The notes beneath the pieces were generated by a model that had not been told where the DNA came from, ran no database searches, and saw only the letters and a program-made list of their open reading frames with translations. A stretch of 6,525 nucleotides of DNA from an uncultured Selenomonadales bacterium (GTDB lineage Bacteria; Bacillota; Negativicutes; Selenomonadales; Selenomonadaceae). Position numbers and translations under genes: made by a program. Location of the stretch: NCBI GenBank assembly GCA_946543495.1, contig CAMNLS010000071.1, positions 1 through 6,525 on the forward strand, written 5' to 3'. Below, one piece after another: positions 4,369 through 6,525 of this stretch (the first letter of the stretch is position 1; every line of letters begins with the position of its first letter).

Positions 4369-6525
4369 GCGTCGCCTCCACCATCAGCTTGAGGAGCGCG
4401 TCTTCAACCTCGTTAAACGTGCCGACTATCCGCAGAATTCTTTGGCGGGAGAAAAGATATTTATTCGCGCTCGTCTTGCGCAAAATGTTAAGCTCGCAAA
4501 GCTCCTCCATAAGCGCGCCGATTTTTTCTTCGGAGCTGGGAAGGAATGGTTCTTTAATCAAACCGTACTCCTCATCGACGACCGTCAAGATGTCTCGTGG
4601 CGAATAACCTTCAACGTTGCTTTGCTTGTAGTAAAGGTGCGCCAACAAGTTCGCGATGACGAAATAATATTTGTCCTCGCCAAGCCGCAACGTGATTTCG
4701 ATTTTGTTCTTAATGTCCTCTGTGAACTCGCGGTCGGCAAGAATCTTTTTGATGTGCTCTTCGCTGATTCGATAAATCGGCGTGTCGGCGTTGTAGCCCG
4801 CGTAACTCGACTCGAACAATGCCTTGATGAGTTTCTCGCAGTAAAGCTGAATCAGGCTCGGAAAATAATTCGCCGTCTCCAAAATCGTTAGAATCAACGA
4901 ATCCTTTTGCGTGTCGGGGAAATACAAGCCCAGATACCTAAGCGGCACTTCCAAAAGTTTACGGGCGTCCACCACGTTGAACGGCTTAATCGTCAGAGGC
5001 TTGAGCGTCGGCAAGATACTGTTGTTATCGAAAGTTTTTTCACGCTCGAAGCGAATGATATTCCGCAAGCCCGCGATAACAAATTTAAAGCGGCTGCCGT
5101 CGTAGTCTTCTTGCTGAATCTTAGCAAGCGCGACAATCGGCGCATAATTATTTTCCGCGCAAGACTCAATGAACTTGTCCGCCTCGTCAAGCATGAGCAG
5201 GAAGTAAGAAATTTTCGTCGGCGTATCACTCGACAGACGATTTCTTATGGCGCGGGTGAGTTCTTCCCAATCGTCAGTCTCGAAGGGTTCAGCAAAGAAA
5301 TTTTTATCGCTAAGTTCACGGCTTGTAAGCAACGCCGCTTCCCGATAATTTTTATCGTCAATGTCAATGAAGATAGCTCGCTCGTTGTTGTTGCCTTCGA
5401 CCTTACGACACGCCATTTTAAGCAACGCCGACTTGCCGAGTTGTCGACCGCCGCAGACAATATTAACGCCGCCATGATTCATGACCTCGTTGATTTCGTT
5501 TTCGCGCCCGATGAACATTTCAGGCGGCAAGGGGATTCGCGGCGACCAGATATAAGGCTGATAGCGGGCGAACGGCATGACGATTGACATAAGCGTATCG
5601 GTTATGCGTTTCGTGCCGAGTTGCCCCGCGCAGTTTTTTAGCAGATACATTATCGCGACCCTATCGACGACCGCAAAGACCTTTGTCAAAGTCTTGTCGA
5701 GTTTAATTTCCTTTGCAAGGCGGCGGCGCGTCGGCAAGTCAAGCGCGTAATCCAGGAAAACCAGCGTATGACTATTGCCCAGCTCTTTGAACTTCTCAAC
5801 CAAATTTTTCTCGTCGAACTTGCCGAACAAGCACGACACATTAAAGCCGTTGACTTCCGCTTCCGAGCCGAACGCCGCTATCGGGTGACTATACTTTTGC
5901 CCCGTAGCAAAAATCTTAACGTGGAAATTGACCGTGTTAGATGCAAGTAAGAAAAGTTTCTGCACGCTCTCGACGTTGAAGCCGAGCAACTCAAGCAACG
6001 TTTTAACCTTATCTTCGCCTGTGGGGTTCGTAATCCAATTCTTGACGACACTGAGCTTGGCACGCGATACTTTATCACGCGGGAAAATTTTTCTGCCGAT
6101 TAAATTCTCCAGCGAATCGCCGCTATCGTTGACGCGTTTATAACAGTCGTCGTACTCTTCGGCGTCAAGGAAACGAGCAAGCGGCGTTTCTTCCGTGTCG
6201 TCAAATTTCTTGTAGAGTTCGCCGCGACTCAACTTGAAGATTAATCCTTGCGCCGCCGTGAAGTTCCGCGTGGCAATTATCTTTTCAATTTCCGCTACGC
6301 CCTCAGCAAGCTCCGCCGTGTTGAAGTTGTCCGCCGTCTTGTTATAACTCTCGACAGCCTCCGCAAGTTCCGCCTTGAGAGCTTCAACACGTTTAGCGGC
6401 GTTGTCTTCGATAAACTCTTCCCAATGCTTTTTCACGCGGAAGAACACGCCGTAATTCTTGCTTGCCTCAGCGTACTTGTAGCAGTTATCGACGAGTTGA
6501 AGAATTTTTTCCTTCTCGCCTTCGG
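4361..6525 (-). CDS. Large AAA/STAND-type P-loop ATPase, 5' end outside the window
   Basis: The reading frame is open to the window edge, giving at least 720 residues. The GTG at 6446-6448 is probably internal: there is no ribosome binding site before it, and the upstream codons read as good protein (ILQLVDNCYKYAEASKNYG). Numbered from that GTG: residues 1 to about 120 are helical and charged, perhaps helical repeats. About 130-300 is an unfamiliar alpha/beta region (HTLVFLDYALDLPTRRRLAK at 227-246, KVFAVVDRVA at 256-265). Next comes PPEMFIGRENEI (308-319), a typical lead-in to STAND/archaeal-type ATPases, then Walker A GGRQLGKS (333-340), Walker B FLLMLDEAD (416-424) and a sensor-like strand FKFVIAGLRN (454-463). 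The lid region, LKPLTIKPFNVVDARKLLE (482-500) and NYFPSLIQLYCEKL (527-540), and a C-terminal winged-helix region (about 590-680) complete the core. It is probably a nucleotide-driven switch or sensor working with the overlapping downstream HEPN-like protein. Ligand and function are unknown. Confidence 0.85.
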   Translation of the reverse strand, partial: EGEKEKILQLVDNCYKYAEASKNYGVFFRVKKHWEEFIEDNAAKRVEALKAELAEAVESYNKTADNFNTAELAEGVAEIEKIIATRNFTAAQGLIFKLSRGELYKKFDDTEETPLARFLDAEEYDDCYKRVNDSGDSLENLIGRKIFPRDKVSRAKLSVVKNWITNPTGEDKVKTLLELLGFNVESVQKLFLLASNTVNFHVKIFATGQKYSHPIAAFGSEAEVNGFNVSCLFGKFDEKNLVEKFKELGNSHTLVFLDYALDLPTRRRLAKEIKLDKTLTKVFAVVDRVAIMYLLKNCAGQLGTKRITDTLMSIVMPFARYQPYIWSPRIPLPPEMFIGRENEINEVMNHGGVNIVCGGRQLGKSALLKMACRKVEGNNNERAIFIDIDDKNYREAALLTSRELSDKNFFAEPFETDDWEELTRAIRNRLSSDTPTKISYFLLMLDEADKFIESCAENNYAPIVALAKIQQEDYDGSRFKFVIAGLRNIIRFEREKTFDNNSILPTLKPLTIKPFNVVDARKLLEVPLRYLGLYFPDTQKDSLILTILETANYFPSLIQLYCEKLIKALFESSYAGYNADTPIYRISEEHIKKILADREFTEDIKNKIEITLRLGEDKYYFVIANLLAHLYYKQSNVEGYSPRDILTVVDEEYGLIKEPFLPSSEEKIGALMEELCELNILRKTSANKYLFSRQRILRIVGTFNEVEDALLKLMVEATHE

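Noticed and set aside
3321..5360. Recurring AAATTTTTATCG-like strings (near 3321, 5297 and 5346) that might be a dispersed repeat.
   Set aside because: At 5297 and 5346 they lie within coding sequence and fit ordinary codons for Lys-Asn-Phe or Lys-Asn-Tyr. The spacing is irregular and no longer repeat unit is shared.
4367..5587. Two long plus-strand open frames (174 and 226 codons) opposite the ATPase gene.
   Set aside because: Their sequences are rich in Arg, Val and Phe in the way antisense reads usually are, and they lie opposite the Walker-motif ATPase. Neither has a convincing start.
1..6525. Searched for a CRISPR array, tRNA genes, insertion sequences or attachment sites marking the ATPase / HEPN-like genes as a mobile island.
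   Set aside because: No regularly spaced repeats, tRNA-like cloverleaf, transposase or flanking direct repeats were seen. The left boundary of the block is a plain terminator followed by a promoter, and the right boundary lies outside the window.

Overview
All genes in this window lie on the minus strand, so transcription runs from position 6525 towards position 1. Strong GGAGG-type ribosome binding sites, tight gene spacing, a Bacillus-type 430-residue PurB, a short 234-residue PurC and an AcuB-like CBS-CBS-ACT protein point to a Bacillota (Firmicutes) genome. A member of the Negativicutes is my best guess, but that rests on general gene content and not on a diagnostic marker. Base composition is mixed, roughly half GC by eye, and no insertion sequence, tRNA, rRNA, CRISPR array or phage gene is visible.

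Upstream block (6525 to about 2609), in transcription order. First comes the C-terminal part of a large P-loop ATPase of AAA/STAND type, whose start lies outside the window. It overlaps by 8 bases a 346-residue protein that I do not recognise as a whole, but which ends in a HEPN-like RNxxxH motif (RNKLAH). A 216-residue CBS-CBS-ACT regulatory protein follows, and the transcript ends at a clear Rho-independent terminator. The coupled ATPase and HEPN-like gene is the part most likely to be an undescribed system. A sensor/switch ATPase paired with a HEPN effector would fit defence or stress-response logic, but that function is inferred.

Downstream block (2581 to 1), a purine biosynthesis operon. 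A good sigma-A-type promoter (TTGCAA, 16 bp, TATAAT) gives a leader of only about 26 nt. It drives purB (adenylosuccinate lyase), purC (SAICAR synthetase), a small secreted protein of unknown function, and purM (AIR synthetase, only the first 24 codons visible). PurC makes SAICAR and PurB cleaves it to AICAR. PurM acts earlier, making AIR. The secreted 121-residue protein is out of place among cytoplasmic purine enzymes. purF, which often precedes purM in Bacillota, is not between purC and purM here.

No gene-free stretch exceeds about 135 bases. The longest (2521-2652) holds the terminator, the purB promoter and the purB ribosome binding site.
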